From positions 1 through 49,422 of the forward strand of contig CANRAU010000014.1 in assembly GCA_947628665.1 (NCBI GenBank): a stretch of 49,422 nucleotides of DNA, in the 5' to 3' direction. The translations under genes were made by a program, and so were the position numbers. Below, piece after piece: positions 9,467 to 17,209 of the stretch (position 1 is the stretch's first letter; each line of letters begins with the position of its first letter). Source of the DNA: an uncultured Clostridia bacterium. Its GTDB lineage: Bacteria; Bacillota; Clostridia; Oscillospirales; Acutalibacteraceae. The notes below the pieces were generated by a model. That model worked only from the letters and a program-made list of their open reading frames with translations. It searched no databases and had not been told where the DNA came from.

Positions 9467-10627
9467 ATGGCGGAAAAACGAGATTATTACGAGGTTCTCG
9501 GCGTGGACAGAAACGCCTCCGAGGATGAGATCAAAAAGGCGTACCGCAAATTAGCCAAGCAGTACCATCCGGACTTAAACCCCGATAACAAGGAGGCCGA
9601 GGCCAAGTTTAAAGAGGCCAATGAAGCCTATGAGGTTCTGTCCGACGCGGAAAAGAAGGCCAAATATGACCGATTCGGCCACGCGGGTGTCGATCCGAGC
9701 TATGCGGCGGGGCAGGGTGGCTACGGCGGCTTTAACGGGCAGGGCTTTGATTTCGACCTCGGGGACATTTTCAGCAATATTTTCGGCGGCGGTTTTGGCG
9801 GCGGCTTTGGCGGCGGCAGCAACCCGAATGCGCCCCAGCGCGGCGGCGACACGCAGGCGAGCGTGACCATTTCGTTTGAGGAAGCGGCCAAAGGCTGTGA
9901 ACGCGAGATCGATTCCGCCCGCATCGAGGTTTGCGACGAGTGCCACGGCAGCGGCGCAGCCCCCGGTTCTTCGCCGAAAACCTGTCCCGAGTGCCATGGG
10001 CGCGGGCAGGTCACTTCTCAGCAACGCACGGCGTTCGGGATGTTCCAAACGCAAAAGGCGTGTTCACGCTGCGGCGGCAAGGGGACGATCATCGAGAATC
10101 CCTGTAAGAAGTGCCGTGGTGCGGGGCGTGTGCGCAAGAACGTAAAAATCACGGTCAAAATCCCCGCAGGCATCGACGACCGTCAGGTCATCAATGTGCG
10201 CGGGCAGGGCAACAAGGGCGTCAACGGCGGCCCTGCGGGCGATCTGCGCGTGGCGGTCAATGTGCGTCCGCACCCGATTTTTGAGCGCGATGGCTACAAC
10301 GTCTGGGTGGAAATGCACGTCAGCTTTGCGGCGGCGGCATTGGGCTGCGAGCTGCAAGTGCCGACCTTAGACGGCAAGGTCAAATACAACATTCCCGCAG
10401 GTACGCAGTCGGGCGATGTGTTCAAGCTGAAGGACAGAGGCATTCAGAGTCTCAACAACCGTGGGCGCGGCGACCAGCTGGTGCGCGTGATCGTAGACGT
10501 GCCGCGCACGCTCAATGAGCGGCAAAAGGAATTGCTGCTGCAGCTGGACGAAGCCCTCGGCAACGAGACTGCGCATTTGGGACACGGCGAAGATAAGAAA
10601 GGCTTTTTCGGCAAAAAGAAGAAATGA
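9467..10627 (+). CDS. dnaJ: Chaperone protein DnaJ (Hsp40)
   Basis: Stimulates the DnaK ATPase and delivers substrates; 386 residues, type I architecture complete. J domain residues 1-70 with HPD at 34-36; Gly/Phe-rich linker about 80-125; four CxxCxGxG zinc repeats beginning [24 protein letters not shown] and CKKCRGAG; then the C-terminal substrate domains. GGGAG precedes the ATG. Last gene of the heat-shock operon, 80 bp after dnaK. Confidence 0.97.
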   Translation: MAEKRDYYEVLGVDRNASEDEIKKAYRKLAKQYHPDLNPDNKEAEAKFKEANEAYEVLSDAEKKAKYDRFGHAGVDPSYAAGQGGYGGFNGQGFDFDLGDIFSNIFGGGFGGGFGGGSNPNAPQRGGDTQASVTISFEEAAKGCEREIDSARIEVCDECHGSGAAPGSSPKTCPECHGRGQVTSQQRTAFGMFQTQKACSRCGGKGTIIENPCKKCRGAGRVRKNVKITVKIPAGIDDRQVINVRGQGNKGVNGGPAGDLRVAVNVRPHPIFERDGYNVWVEMHVSFAAAALGCELQVPTLDGKVKYNIPAGTQSGDVFKLKDRGIQSLNNRGRGDQLVRVIVDVPRTLNERQKELLLQLDEALGNETAHLGHGEDKKGFFGKKKK

Positions 10628-10666
10628 CCCCGTAAAGAAAAGCAAATGGGTTTGGGAGGCACAGAG

Positions 10667-11881
10667 ATGTACGGCTTGTTAGGCGAAAAACTGGGACACA
10701 GCTTTTCCCCCGAAATTCATGCGTGCTTCGGCGATTACGAATACGGTCTGTTTGAAGTGCAGCCGCAGGATCTGGGCACATTTCTGCAAAATCGCGCATT
10801 TGAGGGCTTAAATGTCACCATCCCTTATAAAAAAGCCGTGTTGCCGTATCTCTCGGAGCTTTCCGACAATGCGCGGCGCATCGGCTCGGTCAATACGATC
10901 ACGGTACTCGAAAATGGCGGTTTGCGCGGCGATAACACCGATTACGACGGCTTTTTGGATCTCGTGCGGCACAGCGGCATTGCCGTCGGGAACAAAAAGG
11001 TTTTGGTGCTGGGGTCGGGCGGCGCGTCCTTGCCCGTTATTCGGGTACTTGAGGATTTGGGCGCACGAGAGATCGTCAATATCTCCCGCAGCGGCAAAGA
11101 CAACTATCAAAATATCGACCGCCATTTTGATGCGGACGTGATCGTCAACACCACGCCCGTGGGTATGTTTCCGCATAATCTCGAAACCCCCGTTTCGCTC
11201 GACGGCTTTGAGCGCCTTTCGGGGGTACTCGATATCGTATACAATCCGCAGAAGACCAAGCTGATTTTGGATGCCGAAGCACGGGGCATTCCCGCGTTTT
11301 CGGGGCTTCGGATGCTTGTCGCGCAGGCGAAACGCGCGTCGGAGCTGTTTACGGGCCAAAGTCTTTCGGACGAGCTTATCGATACCGTTTCCCAAAAGCT
11401 GCAAAAGCAAATGCGCAGCATCGTGCTGATCGGCATGCCCGGCAGCGGCAAATCCTCGGTCGGCGAGGCGCTCGCAGCAGAACTCGGGCGGCCGTTTGCG
11501 GATGCGGACGCCGAGATCGTCCGCAGAACGGGAAAATCCATTCCCGAAATTTTCAACGAGAGCGGCGAAGCGGGCTTTCGGGCGTTGGAAACGCAGGTAT
11601 TGCGCGATCTTTGCAAGCAAAGCGGCTATGTGATCGCGACCGGCGGCGGCGCGGTGACCGTGCCGGAAAATTACGCGATTCTGCGCCAAAACAGCTTTGT
11701 GGTGTTCTTAAACCGCGACGTCGGCGTGCTGCCTACAGAGGGTCGTCCGCTCTCGCAGCGCGGCGCGCTCTCTGATATGTTCGCGCAGAGGCTGCCGCTC
11801 TATCGGCGTTTTTGCGACGCGGAGATCGACGGCAACGGGGACATCCCGACAGTCACGCGGCGGGTCATGGAGGTTTTGTAA
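10667..11881 (+). CDS. aroE/aroK: Shikimate dehydrogenase-shikimate kinase fusion
   Basis: One 404-residue polypeptide for two consecutive steps: 3-dehydroshikimate to shikimate (NADPH) and shikimate to shikimate-3-phosphate (ATP). The AroE half (1-245) has NVTIPYKK with the catalytic lysine near 55, the NTD motif at 90-92 and a GSGGAS nucleotide loop. The AroK half (250-404) has the P-loop GMPGSGKSS at 256-264, DADAEI and ATGGGAV. The AroK half lacks a long lid insert but key loops are present. ATG 10667 has GGGAGG 7 nt upstream; a frame extension of 7 codons is not needed. It abuts aroQ, giving three central shikimate-pathway activities in two genes. Confidence 0.93.
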   Translation: MYGLLGEKLGHSFSPEIHACFGDYEYGLFEVQPQDLGTFLQNRAFEGLNVTIPYKKAVLPYLSELSDNARRIGSVNTITVLENGGLRGDNTDYDGFLDLVRHSGIAVGNKKVLVLGSGGASLPVIRVLEDLGAREIVNISRSGKDNYQNIDRHFDADVIVNTTPVGMFPHNLETPVSLDGFERLSGVLDIVYNPQKTKLILDAEARGIPAFSGLRMLVAQAKRASELFTGQSLSDELIDTVSQKLQKQMRSIVLIGMPGSGKSSVGEALAAELGRPFADADAEIVRRTGKSIPEIFNESGEAGFRALETQVLRDLCKQSGYVIATGGGAVTVPENYAILRQNSFVVFLNRDVGVLPTEGRPLSQRGALSDMFAQRLPLYRRFCDAEIDGNGDIPTVTRRVMEVL

Positions 11882-12310
11882 ATGAAACAATTTTTGGTCA
11901 TCAACGGCCCGAACCTCAATATGCTGGGGATTCGTGAACCCGAAATTTACGGCGGGCAGAACTACGAGACGCTTATCGAGCAGATCAGGACGTGGGCGCA
12001 GGCGCTTGATTGTCAGGTGGAATGCTTTCAATCCAACCACGAGGGCGCGATCGTAGACAAAATCCAAAGCGCATACGGACGCTTTGACGGCATCGTCATC
12101 AACCCCGCGGCGTATACGCATACGAGCGTGGCGATTTTGGACGCGCTCAAGGCGGTGGGCATTCCCGCAGTGGAGGTACACATTTCGGATGTGCGCACAC
12201 GCGAGGAGTTTCGGCAAATTTCCTATGCGGGGCTTGCGTGCGAAGCACACTACATCGGCTTAGGGTTTGCGGGCTATCAAAAAGCCCTCGAATATCTCGC
12301 CGCGCTGTAG
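11882..12310 (+). CDS. aroQ: Type II 3-dehydroquinate dehydratase
   Basis: Dehydrates 3-dehydroquinate to 3-dehydroshikimate, supplying the upstream AroE domain; dodecameric in the family. At 142 residues it has standard length. Visible are INGPNLNMLGIREPEIYGG (N-terminal loop with the catalytic tyrosine), SNHEGAIVDKI, INPAAYTHTSVAI and EVHISDVRTREEFR. The ATG follows the aroE/aroK stop codon directly (TAA-ATG), indicating coupled translation. A strong terminator follows. Confidence 0.96.
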   Translation: MKQFLVINGPNLNMLGIREPEIYGGQNYETLIEQIRTWAQALDCQVECFQSNHEGAIVDKIQSAYGRFDGIVINPAAYTHTSVAILDALKAVGIPAVEVHISDVRTREEFRQISYAGLACEAHYIGLGFAGYQKALEYLAAL

Positions 12311-12365
12311 AGGGAAAAGCGTTTACGGCGGGCAACAGTTGGCTTTGTATGCAATCAAAAATTTT

Positions 12366-12399
12366 CGGGTGCTTTCCGCAAGGAATGCACCCGTTTTTT
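12366..12399 (+). terminator. Terminator of the aro unit
   Basis: CGGGTGC (12366-12372) pairs with GCACCCG (12387-12393), with inner TTCC/GGAA pairing, followed by TTTTTT. Confidence 0.9.
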
Positions 12400-12433
12400 A
12401 GGCGATTTTAGCGACAAAATCCGGTGCGTGCCG

Positions 12434-12955
12434 TCAATATCGATAGAAAGAACCTTCCAGACAAGCCTTATCCGACAATAGATCGCTTGTGCCTTCAGCG
12501 AGATTGACAATATTTTTATTTTGATTTTGTGCATATCGTATTGTAGTAAATGCACCGCCTTGGTTGCGTTCAATGTAGCAAAGTATCAAATCAGCCCGAT
12601 CAACCATTTCACGATTCCGAATTTGGATGGCGGATTTTGGGTGCGCCTTTTCCGCATTGTGTGAAACCTCAATCTCGTCATAATACTGTGTATAGCCATT
12701 TTTGTTGTTCATGCAGTCAGCGGTCATATACGGTAATACAAGTACGAGCGAGCTGTTGTCTTCCCGCAAGTTTTTCTTTGCCCGAAGCACAGCAGAGGCG
12801 GCATATTGATCAAATTCACCGTTTCGCCCCACTAAAAAGGTCACGTATTCTTTCTCTCGCAAAAGCATTTCGATATACGCCTGCAACCGCTCCTCAATCA
12901 ATGACTGATTTGAAATATATCTGTGTCCGAAAAATGCTACAGTAAATTCCGTCAA
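12434..12955 (-). CDS. SLOG-like nucleotide-binding-fold protein of unknown function
   Basis: A 173-residue soluble protein. The start has FFGHRY and the middle has DQYAASAVLRAKK and LVLVLPY; the C-terminal half has the IRNREMVDRADLILCYI and GGAFTTIRYAQ blocks that recall SLOG/DprA-type Rossmann proteins, in which such glycine and acidic residues bind a nucleotide or related ligand. The start codon appears to be TTG 12955, with AAGGA 9 nt upstream; no good ATG exists. The gene is visibly AT-richer than its neighbours and sits divergently to an XRE regulator, so the pair looks like a small acquired islet. Function is unknown; SLOG proteins occur in stress, plasmid and defence settings. Confidence 0.7.
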   Translation of the reverse strand: MTEFTVAFFGHRYISNQSLIEERLQAYIEMLLREKEYVTFLVGRNGEFDQYAASAVLRAKKNLREDNSSLVLVLPYMTADCMNNKNGYTQYYDEIEVSHNAEKAHPKSAIQIRNREMVDRADLILCYIERNQGGAFTTIRYAQNQNKNIVNLAEGTSDLLSDKACLEGSFYRY

Positions 12956-13146
12956 ATACGTTTATCCTTTCTATATTTTATGCTTTTTTGCTTTTATGAT
13001 GGAGGTTTCTTGACTTCTAAATGCATTATAACATATTTCGTTGGAAAAAACATAATTTATTTGAATATTTATAAAAAATAAACGTAAAATCTTGGAATAG
13101 TGAAACTTCTGAATGCCATACAATGAAAAAGTAGGAGGTTTCAACT

Positions 13147-13458
13147 ATGGATGCAGATTTTATCAGACGGAGGATCACCGCACTGCGACTTCAAAAAGGT
13201 GTTTCGGAGTATCAAATGAGCTATGACCTCGGACACAGTAGGAGTTATGTGTATAACATTTCTTCCGGCAAATCTTTGCCCCCAATGACGGAATTCCTCG
13301 AGATATGTCGGTATTTTGCAATAACGCCTGCGCAATTTTTTGATGATTCCGTTGAAAATCCCGCTCTGCTTCAAAGCGCGATTACGGAACTGCAAAAGCT
13401 CAACGAGGATGATTTAATGCTGATCATCAGCCATATTCGCCGTTTGGCAAAAGGATAA
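13147..13458 (+). CDS. XRE-family helix-turn-helix regulator
   Basis: A 103-residue protein with a Cro/CI-type helix-turn-helix at about residues 6-60 (IRRRITALRLQKGVSEYQMS, then GHSRSYVYNISSGK and EFLEICRYFAITPAQFFDD). The C-terminal tail of about 40 residues is helical (ITELQKLNEDDLMLIISHIR). TAGGAGG precedes the ATG. It is divergent from the SLOG-like gene across 191 bp of AT-rich DNA, which contains TATAAT on the minus strand (13030-13025) and may carry operators for this protein. Terminators at 13476 and 13527 follow. Confidence 0.85.
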   Translation: MDADFIRRRITALRLQKGVSEYQMSYDLGHSRSYVYNISSGKSLPPMTEFLEICRYFAITPAQFFDDSVENPALLQSAITELQKLNEDDLMLIISHIRRLAKG

Positions 13459-13475
13459 CGACGAAAGGAATATAA

Positions 13476-13512
13476 AAAGCGCTCCGACAGAATGATTTTG
13501 TCGAAGCGCTTT
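13476..13512. terminator. Bidirectional terminator after XRE gene
   Basis: AAAGCGCT with AGCGCTTT closes an imperfect stem including CGACA and TGTCG; A/T runs on both sides permit action in both directions. Confidence 0.75.
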
Positions 13513-13526
13513 ATAAATGCCCTATG

Positions 13527-13554
13527 ACGGACGGCGATCAGCCGTTCGTTTTTT
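13527..13554 (+). terminator. Second terminator downstream of XRE gene
   Basis: ACGGACGGC (13527-13535) pairs with GCCGTTCGT (13541-13549; one G-T pair), followed by TTTTT. Confidence 0.7.
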
Positions 13555-13666
13555 CAATTGTATAGATAGCCATCATACCATCATAAATGCCTTTTCCTGA
13601 CAATTTTCCATCGTCTTTAGCCTCTGCGGCGTATCGTAGCCATTTTTGCCGACGCTTGCTATTCTT
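13538..13666 (-). pseudogene. Possible remnant of a protein C-terminus
   Basis: The minus strand encodes an open stretch of about 42 codons ending at 13538 that looks protein-like (KWLRYAAEAKDDGKLSGKG, then YDGMMAIYTIEK), with charged and hydrophobic residues in natural proportion. No start codon with a ribosome site is seen, and it faces the islet genes. It may be the broken end of a gene damaged when the islet arrived. This is weak evidence; chance cannot be excluded. Confidence 0.25.
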
Positions 13667-13724
13667 GGGAAAATAAGGTATACTGAAACAAAGAATCATC
13701 CCACGGAAGGAAAGGAAGGGTAAG

Positions 13725-14840
13725 ATGAAGAAAACGGTCTCCATACTGCTTTTGGTTTGCCTGTGCCTGAGCTTTTTCTCGGGCTGTGGAGGGAAAAACA
13801 AAGTCGTACAGCCGGAAAACACAAAATCCGCGCGCAGCGAAACGCCGCGAACGGCGTTTATCCTTACGCAGACGAGCACAGTCGAAAAAGAAACCTATCT
13901 TGGGGCAAAGGCGTTCGATACGTTCCTTTCCCTGTCCGAGCGGGCGTACCTGATCCCGGGGCTTCGGGAGACGGCGATCCCGCAGGGGATGAGCTATTGC
14001 GAAAGCAACGGTATGCTGTACATTTCCGCGTACTTTAAGGAGGAAGCGCCTTCGGTTATTTTGGCGCTGGACGCGCAGAGCGGCGCGTTTGCCGCCGAGT
14101 ATCGGCTGTTTTTGCCCGACGGGAGCGCGTTTACCGGCCATGTAGGCGGTCTGGCGGCTGTCGGGGATAAGCTGTATGTCTCCGCCGAACCCGACGCCGA
14201 CGGGAACGATACCATTGCCGCGATCCCGCTTTCGGCATTGCCCCAAAAGGGGAGCTATGATATTGTCCTGGACGAGACCCTGCCCGTGGGGATCACGCCG
14301 TCGTTTCTGAGTTACGCCCAAAATATGCTTTGGGTGGGCAATTTCTATTATCCGAAGGACGACTACAATCTGCCGACGGGGATCGACCGCACCACGCCGA
14401 CGGCGGACGGCGAGAGCGGCTGTTACATTCTCGGCTACGATATGCGCCGCCCCGACGCCCTGCACGGAGACAATGGGCAGCTTCCCGTACCCGATTATGT
14501 GCTGATCGCGCCCGACCGCATTCAGGGCATGGCCTGCCCGAACGCCGAAACGGTGATCCTGAGCCAGTCCTACGGCCGCAAGAACAATTCCACGCTGCTT
14601 CGCTGCACGCTTGACCTGAACAGCCCGCAAACCACCGCTGCGATAGGCGGAAAACAGATTCCCGCGTTTATTTTGGACAGCGGCTCTCTGCGCGATACGG
14701 TCACTGCGATGCCGATGACCGAGGCGCTTACCCTCGGATCGGATGGACGCGTCCTTGTGCTGTTTGAATCCGGCGCGGCGTTTTATAGCAACGGCAAATA
14801 CCGCACGGACTATGTGTGGAAAATGGATTTCGCATCCTGA
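13725..14840 (+). CDS. Predicted lipoprotein with beta-propeller-like body
   Basis: A 371-residue surface lipoprotein. The type II signal peptide (1-21) ends in the lipobox FFSGC with C21 as the lipidated cysteine, followed by a polar linker. The body has repeated blade-like segments (AIPQGMSY, MLYISAYF, HVGGLAAVGDKLYVS, SYAQNMLWVGNFYYP, IQGMACPNAETVILSQSYG), as in WD/NHL/SMP-30-type propellers. No catalytic motif is evident. AAGGAAGGG precedes the ATG. It is a single-gene unit bounded by terminators. The role is unknown; ligand or cell-wall binding is a guess. Confidence 0.8.
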   Translation: MKKTVSILLLVCLCLSFFSGCGGKNKVVQPENTKSARSETPRTAFILTQTSTVEKETYLGAKAFDTFLSLSERAYLIPGLRETAIPQGMSYCESNGMLYISAYFKEEAPSVILALDAQSGAFAAEYRLFLPDGSAFTGHVGGLAAVGDKLYVSAEPDADGNDTIAAIPLSALPQKGSYDIVLDETLPVGITPSFLSYAQNMLWVGNFYYPKDDYNLPTGIDRTTPTADGESGCYILGYDMRRPDALHGDNGQLPVPDYVLIAPDRIQGMACPNAETVILSQSYGRKNNSTLLRCTLDLNSPQTTAAIGGKQIPAFILDSGSLRDTVTAMPMTEALTLGSDGRVLVLFESGAAFYSNGKYRTDYVWKMDFAS

Positions 14841-14866
14841 AAACCTATAACCTTGCATTTTATGAA

Positions 14867-14894
14867 AAAGACCGGCCTCGAAAGGTCGGCCTTT
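14867..14894. terminator. Bidirectional terminator between convergent genes
   Basis: AAAGACCGGCCT and AGGTCGGCCTTT form a stem with one A-C mismatch and one wobble pair around a 4-nt loop, between the lipoprotein gene and rlmH. Confidence 0.65.
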
Positions 14895-14905
14895 ATTGCT
14901 TCGAT

Positions 14906-15388
14906 TCACTTGTGATACTTTCCGCCGCCGATGATCTGAAACGCGCGGTAAAGCTGTTCGAGCAGCATAATGCGCGCCATTTGGTGGGGAAAGGTCATTT
15001 GCGACATGGAAAAGCGTTCGTTGGCCATGCGTTTGACCTCGTCCGAAAGCCCGAAAGAACTTCCCAAAAGGAAAACGAGGTGGCTTACACCCGACGCTGC
15101 CAGAGTAGATATTTTTTGACTAAACGATTCGCTCGAAGTTTCTTTCCCCTCTATGCACATGGCGAAAACATAGGCGTTCGACGGGAGCTTTTCCAAGATG
15201 CGCCCGGTCTCCGAAGCCAGCGCACGGTCGATCTCCGACGGAGAGGGCGCGTCGGGTAGAGGTGCGGGGCGCAATTCCACGATCTGCAATTTGCAAAACG
15301 CGGACAGACGCTTTTCGTATTCCGCCGCGAAATCGCGCATATACGGCTCTTTGAGCTTGCCGAGCGCAAGCACGGTTATGGAAATCAA
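14906..15388 (-). CDS. rlmH: 23S rRNA (pseudouridine1915-N3)-methyltransferase RlmH
   Basis: SPOUT-class methyltransferase acting on assembled 70S ribosomes, 160 residues as usual. Seen are the N-terminal ISITVLALGKLKEPY, the SAM knot LVFLLGSSFGLSDEV and the C-terminal FPHQMARIMLLEQLYRAFQI with GGGKYHK, the RlmH tail that reaches the target base. Its ATG overlaps the end of the upstream hydrolase gene by 4 bp (ATGA), the common yycJ-rlmH type arrangement in Firmicutes. A terminator follows. Confidence 0.97.
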   Translation of the reverse strand: MISITVLALGKLKEPYMRDFAAEYEKRLSAFCKLQIVELRPAPLPDAPSPSEIDRALASETGRILEKLPSNAYVFAMCIEGKETSSESFSQKISTLAASGVSHLVFLLGSSFGLSDEVKRMANERFSMSQMTFPHQMARIMLLEQLYRAFQIIGGGKYHK

Positions 15389-16179
15389 AGCTGCACCGCC
15401 CTTTCATCCCAAACGGGCTTGGCCACTTGCAGGGTGAAATCGGTATCCTCGACAGCGCCGCAGGCGGTAAGCTCCGTTGCGGTGACGCTGCGCGCAAGCG
15501 CGGGGAGGTTGTTCTGCTCGCTCAAATGCCCCAAAAACAGACGCTTTGTGCCGCTCTTTACAAGCGCACAGGCCGTTTGGGCGCAGACCTCGTTGGAAAG
15601 ATGCCCCGCATCCCCCAAAATGCGCCGCTTTAACGGGTAGGGGTACTGCGGATTGTTTTCCAGCATCCGCACGTCGTGGTTGGATTCCAGCAGTACCGTT
15701 TCGCAGCCCGTGATCGCGTCTAAAACGGCATCGGTCACGCAGCCGAGGTCGGTGGCAACGGCAATGCGCGTGCCGTCCTCGGCACAAACCACATACCCGC
15801 AGCTTTCGCGGCAGTCGTGGGAGGTGGGAAAGGGCTTCAGATACAGCGAACCGCAGTCCGTCCCCTCGGGATTCAGGGCAAACGCGTCGAATTTGTCGGA
15901 AAGGATCTGCATATCGTCGAGGGCTTCCAATGTGCCGTTGGTGGCGTATACGCGGGTGCGGTATTTGGATGCAAAGACCCGCAGGGCGTTGATGTGATCG
16001 CTGTGTTCGTGGGTCACAAAGACCGCCCGAATGCTGTCGGGCGCAACGCCGATGTTATGTAGGGCGACCTCGATTTGGCGGCAACTGCGACCCGCGTCGA
16101 TCAGAATACCGCCGTCGGGCGCGCCGATATAAATGGCGTTGCCTTTGCTGGAGGAAAACAGGGGACAGAACGTAGTCAT
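15385..16179 (-). CDS. yycJ: YycJ/WalJ-like MBL-fold metallohydrolase
   Basis: A metallo-beta-lactamase-fold hydrolase of 264 residues; family members are linked to DNA repair/exonuclease activity and to cell-wall control loci. It begins FCPLFSSSKGNA, has the metal motif THEHSDH at 56-62, FPTSHD, a TDLG segment, SNHD and the late GHLSEQNN block typical of the YycJ group. Cytosolic, with no signal peptide. The start is 15 nt into the divergent-looking spacer after the GDPD gene, and the gene overlaps rlmH by 4 bp, so the two are one transcript. No walRK genes are in this window. Confidence 0.88.
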   Translation of the reverse strand: MTTFCPLFSSSKGNAIYIGAPDGGILIDAGRSCRQIEVALHNIGVAPDSIRAVFVTHEHSDHINALRVFASKYRTRVYATNGTLEALDDMQILSDKFDAFALNPEGTDCGSLYLKPFPTSHDCRESCGYVVCAEDGTRIAVATDLGCVTDAVLDAITGCETVLLESNHDVRMLENNPQYPYPLKRRILGDAGHLSNEVCAQTACALVKSGTKRLFLGHLSEQNNLPALARSVTATELTACGAVEDTDFTLQVAKPVWDERAVQL

Positions 16180-16230
16180 AAATTGTCTATTCCTTAGGTT
16201 TTGGAAAATGCGCTTGTGCGGCGAAGCCGA

Positions 16231-17088
16231 TCATTCGGGCAAAATGGAATTCGTCGTGACGTATTTGACGCCCAGCGCCATCATTTTGTCGAGCATATCC
16301 TGGGTATCGACCGTCCAGCAGGCGGCGGTCAGACCGTTGTCGTGAACCTTCTGAATGGCCTTGGGACGTCCTGCGTTATACTGCGCACAAAACGCGATGC
16401 CCGCATTGCCGCATTCCTTGGCTTCGCGCAGCTTTTGGTCGGTGATATATTCGACCAAATACCACATTTCCAAATTCGGATCGATTTTATACAGTTCCTT
16501 CAGCACCGAAATATGGAACGAAATGATGATGCAGCTTTCCAATATATCGTTCTTGACGAGCATATCGTAAAGCGAGGGCATTTTATCCAAACGCTTATCC
16601 TTGACCTCGATCATCGGACGGCAACCGTATTCCTTGCAGATGTCGATATATTCCTGCAGCGTGCAGATCTGCGCATTCGGGTACTTTTCGATGTTCGCGC
16701 CGTTGGTCATTTTCTTTTGAAGCATTTCCGCATAGGAATAGCTTTTCACATCGCCCGTGCCGTCGAACATGGTTTTGATCTGCCCATCGTGCAGAATGAC
16801 CCATGTGCCGTCGGTCGTGCAGTGCGTGTCGCATTCCAACGCGTAAAAGCCCGCCTGTCCGGCCGCCGTGAACGCTTCCTTGGTATTTTCGGGATAGACC
16901 GCCGAAAGCCCGCGATGCGCGGTGAGGTGCAGTTCTTTTTCATTGTTGGGAACAAGCTCGGGGAAGTGCTTGAGCGGCTTCGGTTTGATTTTTTGATAGC
17001 GCATATGACGATAAATGATGCCGCCGAGTGCGGTGGAGGCGACGGCCGCCATACCGGCCATAACGAGTTGATTAACGACTTTTCCCAT
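16231..17088 (-). CDS. Membrane-anchored glycerophosphodiester phosphodiesterase
   Basis: Hydrolyses glycerophosphodiesters to glycerol-3-phosphate and an alcohol; 285 residues with a TIM-barrel GDPD domain at about 53-285. Catalytic elements are AHRG (57-60), E85 and D87 in ALECDTHC and the HD pair at 100-101; IEVKD further on is also conserved. Residues 5-27 form one hydrophobic segment without a cleavage site, so the enzyme is probably anchored with the domain outside. It lies upstream of yycJ-rlmH on the same strand, 51 bp away, and downstream of the EF-G paralogue but separated from it by a terminator. Confidence 0.88.
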   Translation of the reverse strand: MGKVVNQLVMAGMAAVASTALGGIIYRHMRYQKIKPKPLKHFPELVPNNEKELHLTAHRGLSAVYPENTKEAFTAAGQAGFYALECDTHCTTDGTWVILHDGQIKTMFDGTGDVKSYSYAEMLQKKMTNGANIEKYPNAQICTLQEYIDICKEYGCRPMIEVKDKRLDKMPSLYDMLVKNDILESCIIISFHISVLKELYKIDPNLEMWYLVEYITDQKLREAKECGNAGIAFCAQYNAGRPKAIQKVHDNGLTAACWTVDTQDMLDKMMALGVKYVTTNSILPE

Positions 17089-17160
17089 GCTCTTAGCTCC
17101 TTTTGCTATTTTTTCGGATTCCTTGCTTATTTTACAATATTTTCATCAAAAAGTAAATAG

Positions 17161-17195
17161 AAAACAAAAGACCGCTCTCCCGTTTGGAAGAGCGG
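17161..17195 (-). terminator. Terminator of the EF-G-like gene
   Basis: On the minus strand CCGCTCT and AGAGCGG form the stem, followed by a T-rich tract (TCTTTTGTTTT). Confidence 0.85.
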
Positions 17196-17209
17196 CCGAA
17201 AGCGAACGG

